DNA of 64,000 nt from an uncultured Blastocatellia bacterium. GTDB lineage: Bacteria; Acidobacteriota; Blastocatellia; HR10. Position numbers and translations under genes: made by a program. The DNA is taken from contig CALHAI010000021.1 in assembly GCA_937934295.1 (NCBI GenBank), positions 30,705 to 94,704 of the forward strand, read 5' to 3'. Below the pieces are notes generated by a model. The model worked only from the letters and a program-made list of their open reading frames with translations. It did no database searches and was not told the origin of the DNA. Below, piece by piece: positions 1 through 12,537 of this stretch. Positions within the stretch are counted from its first letter, which is position 1; every line of letters begins with the position of its first letter.

Positions 1-781
1 TGCGTAACAGGCCGATCCGACCGATGGGCCCCCATCGCACGTACTCGATCAATCCGTCGCAGGGATCCGCTTGAGGAGCGATCAACATCCGCCCGCCCGT
101 GAACTTGCTGTTCGAGAAGGTGAGGAACAAGCATCGGCGCGCGTCCATCTCCGGCGCGTCCTCCACGCGCACGGGGAAGGCGCGTCGCTTCAGGCGCATC
201 AGGCACGCGAATACCCCCAGCAGATACCCCACTTCGCCAAGCGGCTTGAACCATCGGTTCGTCACCGCCGCGACATCGGCTGGGAACCCCACGCTGAGGA
301 GATTGAGGAAATAGAGGACGCCATCGCGATGCACGAGCCGAAGCACATCGCACGCCCGCGCCCGTCCATGGCGCATGGCCTCGTGGACGCGACGGAGTGC
401 TCCTTCGCCCAAGTGGGTACCAGCGGCCAGTGCGGCCTCGATCCCTTCCACAAGAAAATCGCGCAAGAAAGAGTTGCCGGTCCCCAAGGGGAGCAGCGCC
501 AGACGCGGACGCTCGGGCTCGCCCTCGGCCTCCGGGAACACCCCATTGAGGACTTCGAATGCCGTCCCATCGCCCCCGACGATGAGGAACGACCGGTATC
601 CCTCGCGATACGCGGCGCGCGCGTAAAGAGTGGCCTCGCCAGGTCGGCGCGTCCAGACGACCTCCATCGGCAGGCCACTCGCCCGAAGTTCAGCCAGTAC
701 GGACTCGGCCCGCTTCCCGCAGCGTCCCCCGCCCGCAGCCGGATTGACGATGGCGAAGAAATGCTTGTGACCTCGACTCAC
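1..781 (-). CDS. Diacylglycerol/sphingosine kinase-like lipid kinase (C-terminus cut by window edge)
   Basis: About 260 N-terminal residues are visible; the C-terminus lies outside the window. Near the N-terminus it reads [13 protein letters not shown], then [24 protein letters not shown] and [10 protein letters not shown], followed further on by [17 protein letters not shown]. This is the order of the DAGK/YegS/LCB5 catalytic fold: nucleotide-binding NPxAG, the GGDGT signature and PLGTGN. Members phosphorylate a lipid hydroxyl using ATP. The likely start is GTG at 781-779, overlapping the stop of the upstream acyl-activating enzyme as GTGA; another GTG sits two codons earlier at 787. It is the last visible gene of a minus-strand unit with an acyl ligase and an acyl carrier protein, so a lipid substrate is likely. 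The exact lipid is not known. Confidence 0.85.
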   Translation of the reverse strand, partial: MSRGHKHFFAIVNPAAGGGRCGKRAESVLAELRASGLPMEVVWTRRPGEATLYARAAYREGYRSFLIVGGDGTAFEVLNGVFPEAEGEPERPRLALLPLGTGNSFLRDFLVEGIEAALAAGTHLGEGALRRVHEAMRHGRARACDVLRLVHRDGVLYFLNLLSVGFPADVAAVTNRWFKPLGEVGYLLGVFACLMRLKRRAFPVRVEDAPEMDARRCLFLTFSNSKFTGGRMLIAPQADPCDGLIEYVRWGPIGRIGLLR

Positions 782-2490
782 AGCCACAGAACGTCGGCGC
801 GACTCCGGCGGGCGCGAATCTCCCCAGCCAGAGCCTTCCGCTTGATCTTCAGTGACGTCGTCCGCGGGAAATCGCGATCCCAGATGAGGTATCCGTGCAC
901 GCGCTTGTACTCCGGCAGCCGCCGATTGCGCTCGATCACCTGGCGGCGCACCGCTTCGGTGATCTCCTCCCCCGGCGGCGCGTGCAGGATGAGGACCAGC
1001 GATTCTCGACCCAAGCGGCGTTCCGGCCACAGGTAATTCGCCGCGAAGATGCAAAACTCCTTCACCGGAAGCCCCTCGAAGAACGCCTCCACGTCTTCGG
1101 GATAGATGTTCTTCCCCCCTTCGGTCACGATCATATTCTTCTTCCGCCCGACCAGATGCAGATGGCCCGTCTCATCTATTCGGCCGAGATCACCCGTGAG
1201 CAGCCATCCATCCACGAGCGTCTCGGCCGTCAGCTCCGGATCATCCAGATAGTGCGACATCACATTCTTGCCGCGAACGGCGACTTCGCCGATCCCCTCC
1301 GCATCCGGGTTGAGGATCTTCACCTCTACACCCGGCAGCGGCTTGCCCACCGTGTCGGCGCGAAACGGCTTGAGATCGTTCACCGTGACGGCCGTGCATG
1401 CTTCGGTGAGCCCATAGCCGTTGGCGACCGGAATCCCGAGGTCGTAGAAGAATTGCAGCGTGGACGGCTCGGTGAATGCACCGCCGACGATGAGCAGCTC
1501 CAGATGCCCGCCAAAGGCACGATGGACCGCGGGGAAGAGACGACGGCTGAGTCGTACGTTCGGCCGCCGCCGCGTGAGCCACCGGTTGAGCCGCATGAGC
1601 ACATGCAGCAGCGCGCGCTTTTGCCAAGGCAGGGCCGCAAACCGTTCGCGCAATCCGCGCTCCAAGTTCTTGAGGATCATCGGCACGACGGTCATATGGG
1701 TGATCTTATAGCGCAGGAAGGCCTCGCGAATATACTCGGGCCGAAGCGTACGCAGATGCACGACCGTCGCCCCGCAGACGAAGGGGCCGATGAACCCGAC
1801 CATGAAGTCAATGGCGTGGTGCGTCGGCAGGATGCTCAGATAGCGCACCTCGGGAGAGAAGGGATAAACGGCCGTGAGCGAACGGCATTGTTCGAGATAG
1901 TTCTCGTGAGTGAGGACGCAGCCTTTGGGGCGCCCGCCCGTGCCCGAGGAATAGACGATGCAGGCGATATCCTGGCGTCGGCGCGGAATGAAGGTGGGCT
2001 CGCCCTCGCCGCGAAACTCCTCCCAGCGCATGGCCCCGCCCAAATCCGCCTCCGGCGGCGCTTCCGTCACCAGGACCATCCGCAGCGGCAGCTCGCGCCA
2101 TCCGGCTTCCTGTCGCAGCGCGCGCCAGAATGGAAATTCCGTGATGAGCACCGAGGCGCGCGCATGCCGCAGCAACTCAATCTGCTCGCGCGGACTCAGC
2201 TTGTAATCGAGAGGGACGAGCACGCCGCCCGCATAGAAGATGGCGTAGGCCGAGAGCAACCACTTCGATTGATTGGTCATGATGATGGCCGCGCGCTCAT
2301 CGGGGGCGAAGCCCTGCTGCTGCAGGGCGCACACCAATGGCCGGGCGCGCTCCTTGAATTCCCGATACGTCAACCGACAGTTCTCGCGCTCACGATCGGC
2401 CTCGATCAGACAGGTATAGTCCGCCCACCGCTCCAGAGCATCGCGGAGCGCCTCTCCGAGCGACTGATAGCGTTCCAACTCCGGCATCAC
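778..2490 (-). CDS. AMP-dependent acyl-CoA/acyl-ACP synthetase
   Basis: A 570-residue ANL-superfamily enzyme that activates a carboxylic acid as acyl-AMP and passes it to a thiol. Visible motifs are the phosphate loop [11 protein letters not shown] (about residues 180-190), YGLTEA (359-364), TGDLG (432-436) and the hinge region [19 protein letters not shown]. These match long-chain fatty acid ligases in order and spacing. The start overlaps the stop of the adjacent acyl carrier protein gene, and its stop overlaps the start of the lipid-kinase gene, so the three are almost certainly cotranscribed. The carrier protein next door suggests the product may be acyl-ACP and not only acyl-CoA. A second ligase of the same superfamily lies at 10456-12102. 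Family assignment is firm; chain length and acceptor are inference. Confidence 0.9.
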   Translation of the reverse strand: MMPELERYQSLGEALRDALERWADYTCLIEADRERENCRLTYREFKERARPLVCALQQQGFAPDERAAIIMTNQSKWLLSAYAIFYAGGVLVPLDYKLSPREQIELLRHARASVLITEFPFWRALRQEAGWRELPLRMVLVTEAPPEADLGGAMRWEEFRGEGEPTFIPRRRQDIACIVYSSGTGGRPKGCVLTHENYLEQCRSLTAVYPFSPEVRYLSILPTHHAIDFMVGFIGPFVCGATVVHLRTLRPEYIREAFLRYKITHMTVVPMILKNLERGLRERFAALPWQKRALLHVLMRLNRWLTRRRPNVRLSRRLFPAVHRAFGGHLELLIVGGAFTEPSTLQFFYDLGIPVANGYGLTEACTAVTVNDLKPFRADTVGKPLPGVEVKILNPDAEGIGEVAVRGKNVMSHYLDDPELTAETLVDGWLLTGDLGRIDETGHLHLVGRKKNMIVTEGGKNIYPEDVEAFFEGLPVKEFCIFAANYLWPERRLGRESLVLILHAPPGEEITEAVRRQVIERNRRLPEYKRVHGYLIWDRDFPRTTSLKIKRKALAGEIRARRSRADVLWL

Positions 2491-2729
2491 AACCTCGCGT
2501 GAATGCGCTCGGCTAAAGCTCGGAAGCTCGTCACCCCCTGCAGCTCGTAATCCGGCAGCTCGATCTGAAAATGTTGCTCCAAGCGCCCGAGCAGCTCCAG
2601 CGCTTGCAGGCTATCAATCCGCAGCGTCTCGAAGAGATCGTCGTCCGGGGAGAGCTGCTCCCGCGGCAGGCGAAAATAGCGCGCCGCCAAATCGAGCAAC
2701 TCTTCGATCGTCTGCTCCAACGTGCGCAT
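2487..2729 (-). CDS. Acyl carrier protein
   Basis: An 80-residue four-helix carrier protein. The phosphopantetheine attachment site is Ser40 in [11 protein letters not shown], the usual DSL motif, followed by acidic helices. The start is ATG at 2729-2727 (MRTLEQ) with GGAGGGA about 10 bases upstream; a longer frame to 2780 exists but lacks a comparable site and would add a basic tail unlike ACPs. It overlaps the acyl ligase gene that follows. This is unlikely to be the housekeeping ACP, since none of the usual fab neighbours are present. It is better seen as a dedicated carrier for the acyl chain made or modified by this cluster. A holo-ACP synthase elsewhere would be needed for activation. 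Confidence 0.88.
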   Translation of the reverse strand: MRTLEQTIEELLDLAARYFRLPREQLSPDDDLFETLRIDSLQALELLGRLEQHFQIELPDYELQGVTSFRALAERIHARL

Positions 2730-2749
2730 CCTTACTATCCCTCCTCCCC

Positions 2750-3739
2750 TCAGTTCGTCGTCTGGCGGCCGGCCTCCCACACGTAGCGCGCGATCTCCTC
2801 ATGCGTGGCGAACCATACACCCGGTCGCCGCCGCATGTGCTGGATCAACCGTTCGAGCATGACGATGCGTGACCGGTGCCCGATGATATGCGGATGCAGC
2901 GTGAGGATGAACATCGTCCCTTCCTCATAGGCCTGATCGAACTCGTCGCGCCAGATCGAGAAGACCTCCTCCGGCGTCGTGTGCGGCCGAATGGCGGATT
3001 GCCGATCCATGCCGAAGTAGGGGTAATCATCCAAGAGCCATTCGACCGGGAGCTCGACCACACCCGTCGGCGCTCCCTCGAGCAAGACCTCGTAAGGCCG
3101 GTCATCGGCCATGAGGCTGCTGTCATAAAGCAATCCGAACTCGCGAATGAGCTTCATCGTCCAGGGGCTGAAATCCCACGAAGGCGTCCGAATCCCTACA
3201 GGCCGGCGCCCGATGATCTGCTCTAAGGCGTCTAAGCTCCGACGCATCAGCTCCCGCTCCTCATCTTCCGAGAGCAGGGAGTTCCGCTCGTGAATCCACC
3301 CGTGCAGGGCGATCTCATGCCGTCCTCGCGCGAGAATCTCCCGCACTGATGGCGGATGGAGTTTCGCGCTCATGGCGGGGATGAAGAACGTCGCCGGGAT
3401 CTGATACGTATCCAAAAGGCGCAGAACGCGCGGCAGACCCGCGCGCGCCCCATATTCGCCCTGCGCCATGAGGGCCGGGGACGTCTGTCCGTCGCGCAGC
3501 GCCGGCGTCTCATTGTCGAAGTCGAACGAGAGACCGACGGCGACGCGGGCACCGCCCGGCCACTGCTTGGGCGTCAGATCGCGCCCGGCGCGCACTCGGC
3601 GAGCGATTTCCAAGACACGGCTCTCGGGCCACCGCCATGGCGGCTCCTCCAGCCTTGGCTCGGTCGGGCGCGCCGCTCCCCAAAAGGCCATGAGCGTCGC
3701 CGCCCCGAGGCATCCCACTAAGAGACCGCCTGTTCTCAT
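2750..3739 (-). CDS. Secreted polysaccharide deacetylase (NodB homology domain)
   Basis: A 329-residue protein with an N-terminal hydrophobic segment (GLLVGCLGAATLMAFWG) acting as signal peptide or anchor. The NodB fold is clear: LSFDFDNET supplies the metal-binding Asp pair, ATFFIPA and the HGWIHE motif supply the His pair, GIRTPSWDFS is motif 3 and TLHPHIIG is near the end. Enzymes of this CE4 family remove acetyl or other acyl groups from amino sugars, and some relatives act on purine-ring or imide bonds. ATG at 3739 is preceded by AAAGGAGG at ideal distance, so this start is preferred over the longer frame. It lies 20 bases upstream of the acyl carrier protein start and belongs to the same unit. 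The substrate could be a cell-wall or cluster-made glycan. Confidence 0.85.
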   Translation of the reverse strand: MRTGGLLVGCLGAATLMAFWGAARPTEPRLEEPPWRWPESRVLEIARRVRAGRDLTPKQWPGGARVAVGLSFDFDNETPALRDGQTSPALMAQGEYGARAGLPRVLRLLDTYQIPATFFIPAMSAKLHPPSVREILARGRHEIALHGWIHERNSLLSEDEERELMRRSLDALEQIIGRRPVGIRTPSWDFSPWTMKLIREFGLLYDSSLMADDRPYEVLLEGAPTGVVELPVEWLLDDYPYFGMDRQSAIRPHTTPEEVFSIWRDEFDQAYEEGTMFILTLHPHIIGHRSRIVMLERLIQHMRRRPGVWFATHEEIARYVWEAGRQTTN

Positions 3740-3792
3740 CTTCACCTCCTTTCGCGAGAGCGCCTCCTGCGAAGGCTCCCTCGCAGCGCGCG

Positions 3793-4800
3793 TCAAAGCG
3801 TCCCCGTCAGCTCCATGGAACGCTGTTGCTTCCACTTGCGCAGGAAGCGCCCGAAGATGCCATTCCACGGCGGGATCACAATCGAGACCGCCCCGAAAGC
3901 GCGCGCTTGACAAGCCAGGCGAATGATGGGCTTCGGCTCATCGGTCTCCAGATATCCGAACTCCCGCAGCCGATGCCGCTCGTAATCCTCCATCTCCGAG
4001 AGCTTCTCAGCGCCACCGAGCACACCCACCCAACACGATCCGCATGACCCGGACCGGCATTGGACGGGGATCGGCCCTTCATTGGGCACGCATCGCGGAT
4101 CGCGAAGATGATGAGGGCGCTTGTCCTGAGCCGCCGCCGTCGTCAGATGCTGACGGTTGATCAGCCGGAACGTCGCTTCGGGATCGTTCTCATCGAACGT
4201 GATCGTCCACACCTTGTCCGGATACTTCCACCAGGAGAAGAAACCCTGACGATCATCGCGCGCTCGATGAGCGAGCACCTCCTCGGGCGTGCGCGCGGCG
4301 ATCCGAGGATCGAGCGCGATCGTGCCTGGAGTCGATTCGAAGGCCTCCCACCCCACTTGCTGCAGCGTCATAAAGGCGACGGCCGTGATCCCCATGACGA
4401 GCGAGGGCTCGAGGCGTCGTCGTTCGGCCACTTGGGCGGCGACCTCGCGAACGTGCCCAGCTAAGTCCAACGTCTGCGAGGCGCGAGGCGACTGCGCATA
4501 CTCGATGACCGCGCGCTTCACCTCCGGCCAATATCTGTGGCCGTACAGAAACCGATGCGATGAATCGATCTGATCCACGAGCCGATACGTCCCATCGAGG
4601 AACAGCTCGCGCGCCAACGCCTGCGGATCCTCCGCCTCCTGCAACGCCTGCGCCAGCGAGAGCGGGAAAAAGTGAAACCAAATGCGCGTGGCCACTCGGT
4701 CTACTTCGTGAATGTGCGACTCCAGCTCGGCCAGGACCCGCTGCCACGCGTCTTCGTCATGCCGATTCACGAAAGCTTCAAAGAGTCGCCCATCCTTCAT
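3793..4800 (-). CDS. Uncharacterised helical domain fused to a [2Fe-2S] ferredoxin domain
   Basis: A 335-residue protein with two parts. Roughly the first 200 residues are helical and not recognised. The C-terminal third is a plant-type ferredoxin domain with cluster ligands in QCRSGSCGSCW (C-x4-C-x2-C) and a last Cys in RLACQA. A short basic tail (FLRKWKQQR) follows. The preferred start is ATG at 4800; a longer frame runs to 4914. It is a likely electron carrier, but its partner is unknown. Electron supply for a desaturase, hydroxylase or reductase working on the lipid made here is one possibility. It precedes the deacetylase gene in the same orientation, 53 bases away. Role assigned from the ferredoxin domain only. 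Confidence 0.72.
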   Translation of the reverse strand: MKDGRLFEAFVNRHDEDAWQRVLAELESHIHEVDRVATRIWFHFFPLSLAQALQEAEDPQALARELFLDGTYRLVDQIDSSHRFLYGHRYWPEVKRAVIEYAQSPRASQTLDLAGHVREVAAQVAERRRLEPSLVMGITAVAFMTLQQVGWEAFESTPGTIALDPRIAARTPEEVLAHRARDDRQGFFSWWKYPDKVWTITFDENDPEATFRLINRQHLTTAAAQDKRPHHLRDPRCVPNEGPIPVQCRSGSCGSCWVGVLGGAEKLSEMEDYERHRLREFGYLETDEPKPIIRLACQARAFGAVSIVIPPWNGIFGRFLRKWKQQRSMELTGTL

Positions 4801-4914
4801 AGCCCCATCGCCCGAAACACACGCCTGATCTTCACGGGGGCTCCCCCCTCTGGAGAGGGATATTTTAACAAGAGGCCGCCGTTGCCTCAAAGTTTCCTCA
4901 CCGCTGATCTCCAT

Positions 4915-5133
4915 TCATCGCATGCCGAGCAGATCGCGGGCGTCGTAATCGCAGATGAGCCCTTCCGGATCCTGGCTCTCGTACGCCTCGCGATCCACCC
5001 AGACCTGGATGCGTCCTCTCTCGGCGACGCAGATGATCCGGTCCCGATGGACATATCGGCCCGTGAGCTGCCCGTACTCATTGAAGATCCATCCCGGGAT
5101 CAAGTGCGCGACCGCACGAAAGTCAATGATCAT
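4915..5133 (-). CDS. Small conserved-looking hypothetical protein
   Basis: A 72-residue acidic protein, not recognised. It starts MIIDFRAVAHLIPG and contains the stretch VWVDREAYESQDPEG. It has no signal peptide, membrane helix or cysteine pair, apart from isolated cysteines in IICVAE and LICDYD. The start ATG at 5133 has AGGGTTCAGG just upstream. It is the first gene of the minus-strand unit leading to the [2Fe-2S] protein and acyl ligase, with only about 110 bases before the next start. A sequence resembling a -10 box (TACAAT) lies about 55 bases upstream. The coding case rests on start position, ribosome site and operon context. Confidence 0.6.
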   Translation of the reverse strand: MIIDFRAVAHLIPGWIFNEYGQLTGRYVHRDRIICVAERGRIQVWVDREAYESQDPEGLICDYDARDLLGMR

Positions 5134-5185
5134 ACCTGAACCCTCCGCTCAAAGCCCTCGATATCTCCGCCACGGGCATCAGCTA

Positions 5186-5191
5186 ATTGTA
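5186..5191 (-). promoter_or_regulatory. Possible -10 box for the minus-strand lipid unit
   Basis: TACAAT on the minus strand, about 55 bases upstream of the first gene (start 5133). No good -35 box is seen at the usual spacing, so this is a weak call. Confidence 0.28.
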
Positions 5192-5311
5192 GACATCGGC
5201 GGGGGATTCCGGCCAGACCAGGAAGCAGCGTCGGCCGGGATGATCCGTGCCCGAGTCATCCCGATTGCGCGGAGAGGTCGGGAGCGCGTCGGCAGACTGC
5301 TTATCCCGGCT

Positions 5312-5339
5312 TTGATTCTCTGTCAAACTTTGCTATACT
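5312..5339 (+). promoter_or_regulatory. Promoter of the acyl-reductase operon
   Basis: TTGATT (5312-5317), a 16-base gap and TATACT (5334-5339). The base pair TG just before the -10 makes it an extended -10 element (TGCTATACT). It lies about 65 bases before the first start of the plus-strand lipid genes and is the most AT-rich stretch in the divergent intergenic region 5134-5405. Confidence 0.6.
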
Positions 5340-5405
5340 GTGGGCCGATCTCACGGGGCATGATCGGGGATTCGAAACAGAGAAAGGGTGTCGTCGAGTT
5401 GCTGT

Positions 5406-7745
5406 ATGTCTGACGCGTGCCGATCGCACAATGCGAGCGTTCCGGCCCAGTGGATCTTCTGGCGCGTGGAGGGGAGCTTGCTGAACCTGAGCGCCGTGCA
5501 TCCGATCGCCTTCTTCACGTGGAACGCGCAGAGCTTCGCCGAGCGATGGGCGCGGCGCATGAGTTTGGCGCTCTCGGCCGTGATTCGCCCCATCCTCTAT
5601 CTGACCGACCGCGTCTTGGCCACGCGCGTGCTGCATGCGCTTTTGCGCGGCATCAGTCGGGATCGCCTCGAGCTGCTGGGAGAGGAATACTTCCACTATG
5701 TCCTCAAGCCGCGCCTGAACAGGGAGGCGGTCGCGCGCGTGCAGCACCTCGCTGCTCAAGGGGCCCCGATCGTTCTGGTGAGCCAAGCGGTGGAGCATAT
5801 CCTGCGCCCTTTGGCGCAACATCTGGGCGTCCCATACATCCTCGCTAATCGGTTGGAGTTTCGCGCGGGGTTAGCGACCGGACGGTTGCTCGATCCGGTG
5901 ATCCGCCCACGCGGTGCGCTGGCGCGACTGCGAGGCCTCTCGGTTGACGGTCGCCTCTCGTTGGAGCAACTGGCGCGCGATCTCGATCTCCCGCCCCAGG
6001 TCATCTGGCATGCGATCACGCCCGCTCATCGAGAGAGGGAGACGCCCTCAATACCGTCTCGTCTGGTGCTCTTCCGAAAACCGAAGCCGATCGCGCGCCT
6101 CTCCGTGCGCGAGGCGCTCGCCAACAAGCACATCTTGCTCATCGGGGGGACGGGATTCATCGGGAAGGTATGGCTAGCCAAGGTCTTGATGGACTTGCCC
6201 GAGATCGGACGCCTTTATCTGCTCATCCGTCCACATCGTTCGGCTTCGGCCAAACGCCGCTTTGAGACACTCGTGGCCGAGTCGCCGGTCTTTGAGCCAC
6301 TCCGCAAACGCTATGGGGAGGAGCTGGAGCGATACCTGAACGAGCGGGTCGAAATCCTCGCCGGAGATATCACCCAGCCTGATCTGGGCATTGATCCGGA
6401 GACGCGCGCGCGTTTGCGGAAGGTGCTTGATCTGGTGATCAACAGCTCGGGATTGACCGATTTCAACCCCGATCTTCGCGATGCGCTGGCCATCAACGTG
6501 GAGGGGACGCTCCATGTGCTCGACTTCATCCGGCAATGTGAGCGGGCAGCGCTGTTGCATCTCTCGACCTGCTATGTCGTTGGGTATCGGGACGGGTACA
6601 TCCCGGAGGTTCCCGTCGCGAACTACACGCCCCAAGGGGTCCCCGATTTCGATGCCGAGCAGGAGCGCCAAGCCCTGCACGCGCTTGTGCGCGAGATCTG
6701 CATGCGCGCCGAGAGCCCGGAGATCACCGAAGAGCTGCGACGGCAGGCCCAGGAGAGGGCTCGCGAAGCGCACGACAGCAGCGCCTCTGGACTGGAGACG
6801 CGGCTCCGCCGATATCGGCTGCGCTGGATTCGCAATCAACTTGTGGAAGTCGGGATGCGCCGAGCACAGGGGTGGGGATGGCCCAACACGTACACGTTCA
6901 CGAAGAGTCTGGGCGAGTCGTTGCTCTTCACGCGGGGGGCCGATCTGCCCATCGCTGTCGTACGTCCTTCCATCGTCGAGAGCTCCATTGCGGAGCCGTT
7001 CCGAGGATGGAACGAGGGCGTGAACACATCCGCGCCCATCTCCTATCTGCTGGGGACGTACTTCCGGCAGCTCCCTTCGAATCAATGGAAGCGCTTGGAT
7101 ATCATCCCCGTGGATCTGGTCGTGCGGGGCATGGTGCTCATCGCCGCCGCGCTCTGCCAACGCTGGCACGAGCGGGTGTACCATCTGGCGACCTCCCTGC
7201 GCAATCCTTGCCCCATGCGCCGCTCGATCGAGCTGACGGGGCTCGCCCATCGCAAGTTCTATCGCGCGCAAAAGGAGCTGGAGTATCGGCTGCGCGCTTT
7301 CTTCGATCCCATCCCGGTCTCCAAGGAGCGGTATGAGCGGCTCTCGGTGCCGAGTCAGAAAGCGCTCATCCACGCGCTGCAGCGATTCAGCGCGCCGTTG
7401 CCCTTTGTCTATCCCTCGCTCGTGCGAAAGGAGCGCGATCTGGATCGCGTGGAGAAACTGATCGAGCTGTATGAACCGTTCATCCTTCACAATGAGCACA
7501 TCTTTGAAGCGACGCACATCGAGTGGCTGCACGCGGCGCTCGTGCCCGAAGAGCGCGAGACCTTCGGCTACGACGTGACCGGCATTGACTGGTGGGAGTA
7601 TTGGATCAATGTGCACATTCCGGCCCTTCGCCGATGGGCGTATCCGTTAATCGAGGGACGTCCGATTGAAGAACCGTCGCGGTGCGCTTCTCGATCGTTG
7701 ACGCCCTCGAGCATGGGGGCGGCGGCGGGGTCGTCGGGAGATTGA
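5406..7745 (+). CDS. Fatty acyl-CoA/ACP reductase with an N-terminal degenerate HAD-phosphatase domain
   Basis: A 779-residue fusion. Residues from about 10 to 200 follow the SerB-like HAD layout (WRVEGSLL for motif [10 protein letters not shown] for motif II, then [13 protein letters not shown] and GRLLDP). The motif I nucleophile Asp is replaced and no motif IV Asp pair is visible. From about 235 on it is a NAD(P)-dependent male-sterility/FAR type reductase: GGTGFIGK (247-254), a catalytic Tyr496-x3-Lys500 in TYTFTK, and a long C-terminal helical tail typical of fatty-alcohol-forming reductases. Such enzymes reduce acyl thioesters to aldehyde or alcohol. ATG 5406 is preferred; GTG 5388 is possible. 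It leads the operon with a second reductase, a pyruvyltransferase-like protein and an acyl ligase. Confidence 0.85.
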   Translation: MSDACRSHNASVPAQWIFWRVEGSLLNLSAVHPIAFFTWNAQSFAERWARRMSLALSAVIRPILYLTDRVLATRVLHALLRGISRDRLELLGEEYFHYVLKPRLNREAVARVQHLAAQGAPIVLVSQAVEHILRPLAQHLGVPYILANRLEFRAGLATGRLLDPVIRPRGALARLRGLSVDGRLSLEQLARDLDLPPQVIWHAITPAHRERETPSIPSRLVLFRKPKPIARLSVREALANKHILLIGGTGFIGKVWLAKVLMDLPEIGRLYLLIRPHRSASAKRRFETLVAESPVFEPLRKRYGEELERYLNERVEILAGDITQPDLGIDPETRARLRKVLDLVINSSGLTDFNPDLRDALAINVEGTLHVLDFIRQCERAALLHLSTCYVVGYRDGYIPEVPVANYTPQGVPDFDAEQERQALHALVREICMRAESPEITEELRRQAQERAREAHDSSASGLETRLRRYRLRWIRNQLVEVGMRRAQGWGWPNTYTFTKSLGESLLFTRGADLPIAVVRPSIVESSIAEPFRGWNEGVNTSAPISYLLGTYFRQLPSNQWKRLDIIPVDLVVRGMVLIAAALCQRWHERVYHLATSLRNPCPMRRSIELTGLAHRKFYRAQKELEYRLRAFFDPIPVSKERYERLSVPSQKALIHALQRFSAPLPFVYPSLVRKERDLDRVEKLIELYEPFILHNEHIFEATHIEWLHAALVPEERETFGYDVTGIDWWEYWINVHIPALRRWAYPLIEGRPIEEPSRCASRSLTPSSMGAAAGSSGD

Positions 7746-7756
7746 GCCGTTCGACG

Positions 7757-10383
<2,627 letters not shown>

Positions 10384-10455
10384 CGGCGACCCGAGCACGG
10401 GAGCCGCTCGCCGTGCTTCCGGGCGCCGCATTCCATCATAGAGGGGAGTCATGGG

Positions 10456-12102
10456 ATGAACTTTCTTGAGGCTATCTTTCGCCAGTTGCAGGAAGCCGCT
10501 CATCGGCCCGTCCTTCAGGAAGTGCGACAGGGACGGATCATCTCGGTGACGGGTGCGGAGCTTCTCGCTTTGGTCCGCACGGCGCGTGCCTATGTGCGCC
10601 GTCAGGGCGTGCGCCCGGGCGATCGTTGCGCTCTGCTGGCGCCGAATAGCATTCGCTGGGTCGCGCTCGATCTCGCCCTTATGGCCGAAGGGATCCTCGT
10701 CGTCCCCCTCTACACGCGCCAGGCGCTCGCAGAAGTGGTTTACATTTTGAAGGATTGTTCCCCCGTGCTCCTTTTTGTGGAGGACGAGACGCTTCGCGAG
10801 CGATTGCGCTCACTGTGGTCGGAAGCTCCGCCGATGCCGCTTCTTGAAGACGTCTTCGCGCTGAATTCGGAGAGCGCGGCGATCCCCGATGTCCCGCTCC
10901 CGCGTGCCGACTCAGAGCCGGTGACGATCATCTACACGTCGGGAACATCGGGCGAGCCCAAAGGTGTCGTCCTCACCGTTGGGAACGTCACCTTCATGCT
11001 CCCGCACACGCACGAGCGGCTCAATCGGCTCATGGGCCCACGGCGCGAGCCCGAACGCGTCTTCCACTACTTGCCCTTCTGCTTCGCGGGTTCCTGGATT
11101 CTGCTGCTGACCTGCCTGTCCCGGTCGAGCGTGCTCACACTCTCGACCGATCTCACGCGCTTCAATGAGGAGCTGCAGTTGGCCCGTCCCCATTATTTCC
11201 TGAACGTCCCGCTCCTTCTGGAGCGAATGCGCGCCGGGATCGAAGATCAGATGCGGCGAAAGGGTCGAATCCTCTACGCTCTCTTCGAGCGCGGCCAGAC
11301 GGCTTGGTTTCGTCGCTTCGAGGGCGTGGCCTCGGCTCGCGCTCTCCTGTGGCTCGCGCTCTGCCGTCCGCTCTTCCGTGCGATTCGAAGACGACTCGGG
11401 CCACATCTTGTGGCGTTCATCTGCGGATCGGCGCCCCTTCGCCGCGAGACGCAACTGTTCTTCATGATGCTCGGCATTCCCGTGCTCCAAGTCTATGGCC
11501 TCACGGAGACGACGGCTATCTGCACGATGGACGATCCACAGGACTTCGTGCCCGGATGCGTCGGTCGCGCCATCCCGGGCATCGAGATGAGGCTCGCCGA
11601 CAACGGTGAGATTCTCGTGCGCGGCCCCAATGTCTTCCCTGGCTATTGGAATCGCCCGGAAGCGACCCTTCAGGCTTTCCGCGATGGATGGTTCTGCACT
11701 GGAGATCACGGCGAAGTGGATGAGAAAGGGAATTGGAGCATCCTCGGACGGATCAAACACCTCATCGTCCTCAGCTCCGGCCATAACGTCCCACCGGAAC
11801 CGCTTGAGGACTTGCTCCTTCGCGCTCTCCCAGGTGCCCAGCACGTCGTCCTTGTCGGGCACGGGCGTCCACATCTGGTGGCGTTGATCACCGGGTCCGT
11901 CATGCCCGCGCACGTCGAGGCGGCTCTGGAATCGCTCAACGCGCAGCTCCCCCACTATAAGCGCATTCGAGCATACGCGATCCTGCCCGAGCCCTTTACG
12001 ATCGAGAACGGCCTGCTGACGGCCAACGGGAAGCTCCGGCGCGAAGCCATTCTCGCTCGCTTCCACCAGCAGATCGAACGCCTTTATGCATCGGTGAGCT
12101 GA
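10456..12102 (+). CDS. Second AMP-dependent acyl synthetase
   Basis: A 548-residue ANL-superfamily ligase. It shows YTSGTSGEPKGVVL (phosphate loop), VYGLTETTA, TGDHGEVD, the hinge GRIKHLIVLSSG, and a C-terminal NGKLRRE with the catalytic Lys for adenylation. It resembles FAA1/FadD-type long-chain ligases. ATG 10456 is preceded by GAGGGGAG. It is 72 bases downstream of the pyruvyltransferase-like gene, same strand. Compared with the ligase at 778-2490 it has the more canonical YTSGT loop, so the two likely differ in substrate or acceptor. With the reductases upstream, the route acid to acyl-thioester to alcohol is plausible. Confidence 0.88.
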   Translation: MNFLEAIFRQLQEAAHRPVLQEVRQGRIISVTGAELLALVRTARAYVRRQGVRPGDRCALLAPNSIRWVALDLALMAEGILVVPLYTRQALAEVVYILKDCSPVLLFVEDETLRERLRSLWSEAPPMPLLEDVFALNSESAAIPDVPLPRADSEPVTIIYTSGTSGEPKGVVLTVGNVTFMLPHTHERLNRLMGPRREPERVFHYLPFCFAGSWILLLTCLSRSSVLTLSTDLTRFNEELQLARPHYFLNVPLLLERMRAGIEDQMRRKGRILYALFERGQTAWFRRFEGVASARALLWLALCRPLFRAIRRRLGPHLVAFICGSAPLRRETQLFFMMLGIPVLQVYGLTETTAICTMDDPQDFVPGCVGRAIPGIEMRLADNGEILVRGPNVFPGYWNRPEATLQAFRDGWFCTGDHGEVDEKGNWSILGRIKHLIVLSSGHNVPPEPLEDLLLRALPGAQHVVLVGHGRPHLVALITGSVMPAHVEAALESLNAQLPHYKRIRAYAILPEPFTIENGLLTANGKLRREAILARFHQQIERLYASVS

Positions 12103-12201
12103 AGCGGGACCAGCACATGGCGTCCTTCGATGAAAAACGACATGCCCGCCACAGACACTCCGCGGTCGCTCATCCGGAGACCACGTCGCGCAGGCCGCGG
12201 T

Positions 12202-12411
12202 TCAGGACGACGAGGATCCTTCTTGAGGGCTGCCCGCTTTATCTTCCAACTTCTTCACTTCGGCCGTCCCCTCCTTGAACGCGCGGATGCTCTGGCCCAG
12301 GCTTCGCGCCAGCTCCGGCAACCGCTTCGCCCCAAAGAGCAGGACAAGGATGAAGAGGATGATGAGCAATTCCGGCAGCCCCAAATTTCCGAAGACGAAA
12401 GCCGGTCTCAT
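12202..12411 (-). CDS. tatA: Twin-arginine translocase subunit TatA/E
   Basis: A 69-residue protein with the standard plan: short periplasmic start, one membrane helix (PELLIILFILVLLFGAKRLPEL), then an amphipathic helix (LARSLGQSIRAFKEG) and a charged, Ser-rich tail. TatA forms the pore of the Tat pathway that exports folded proteins. The start ATG 12411 has GGGGAG upstream. It stands alone here, without tatB or tatC, which is common outside the enterobacteria. The neighbouring acyl ligase is convergent with it. Confidence 0.92.
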   Translation of the reverse strand: MRPAFVFGNLGLPELLIILFILVLLFGAKRLPELARSLGQSIRAFKEGTAEVKKLEDKAGSPQEGSSSS

Positions 12412-12508
12412 GATCGTTCTCCCCTCATGCTGTGCATCGGTATCTTACATGCTGAGCGCGCGAGACGTCAATCGGCGCGCGCCGTCATCGGGCGGACATC
12501 TCCGCCCC

Positions 12509-12537
12509 TTGACAATGGAAAATGATTCTTATTTAAT
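12509..12537 (+). promoter_or_regulatory. Rubrerythrin promoter with overlapping Fur/PerR-like site
   Basis: TTGACA (12509-12514), 17 bases and TTTAAT (12532-12537). The gap holds GAAAATGATTCTTATTTAA (12518-12536), which matches 12 of the 19 positions of the classical Fur box, with the left half matching best. The stretch is strikingly AT-rich for this genome. Binding of a Fur-family iron or peroxide sensor between -35 and -10 would repress the downstream oxidative-stress genes. Confidence 0.6.

Noticed and set aside
71..1036. Long plus-strand ORF at the left edge
   Set aside because: It is antisense to the lipid kinase and acyl ligase, which carry clear motifs; its own sequence is Arg-rich without a domain.
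12084..12173. 29-residue minus-strand ORF after tatA
   Set aside because: It overlaps the 3' end of the acyl ligase gene and has no convincing ribosome site.
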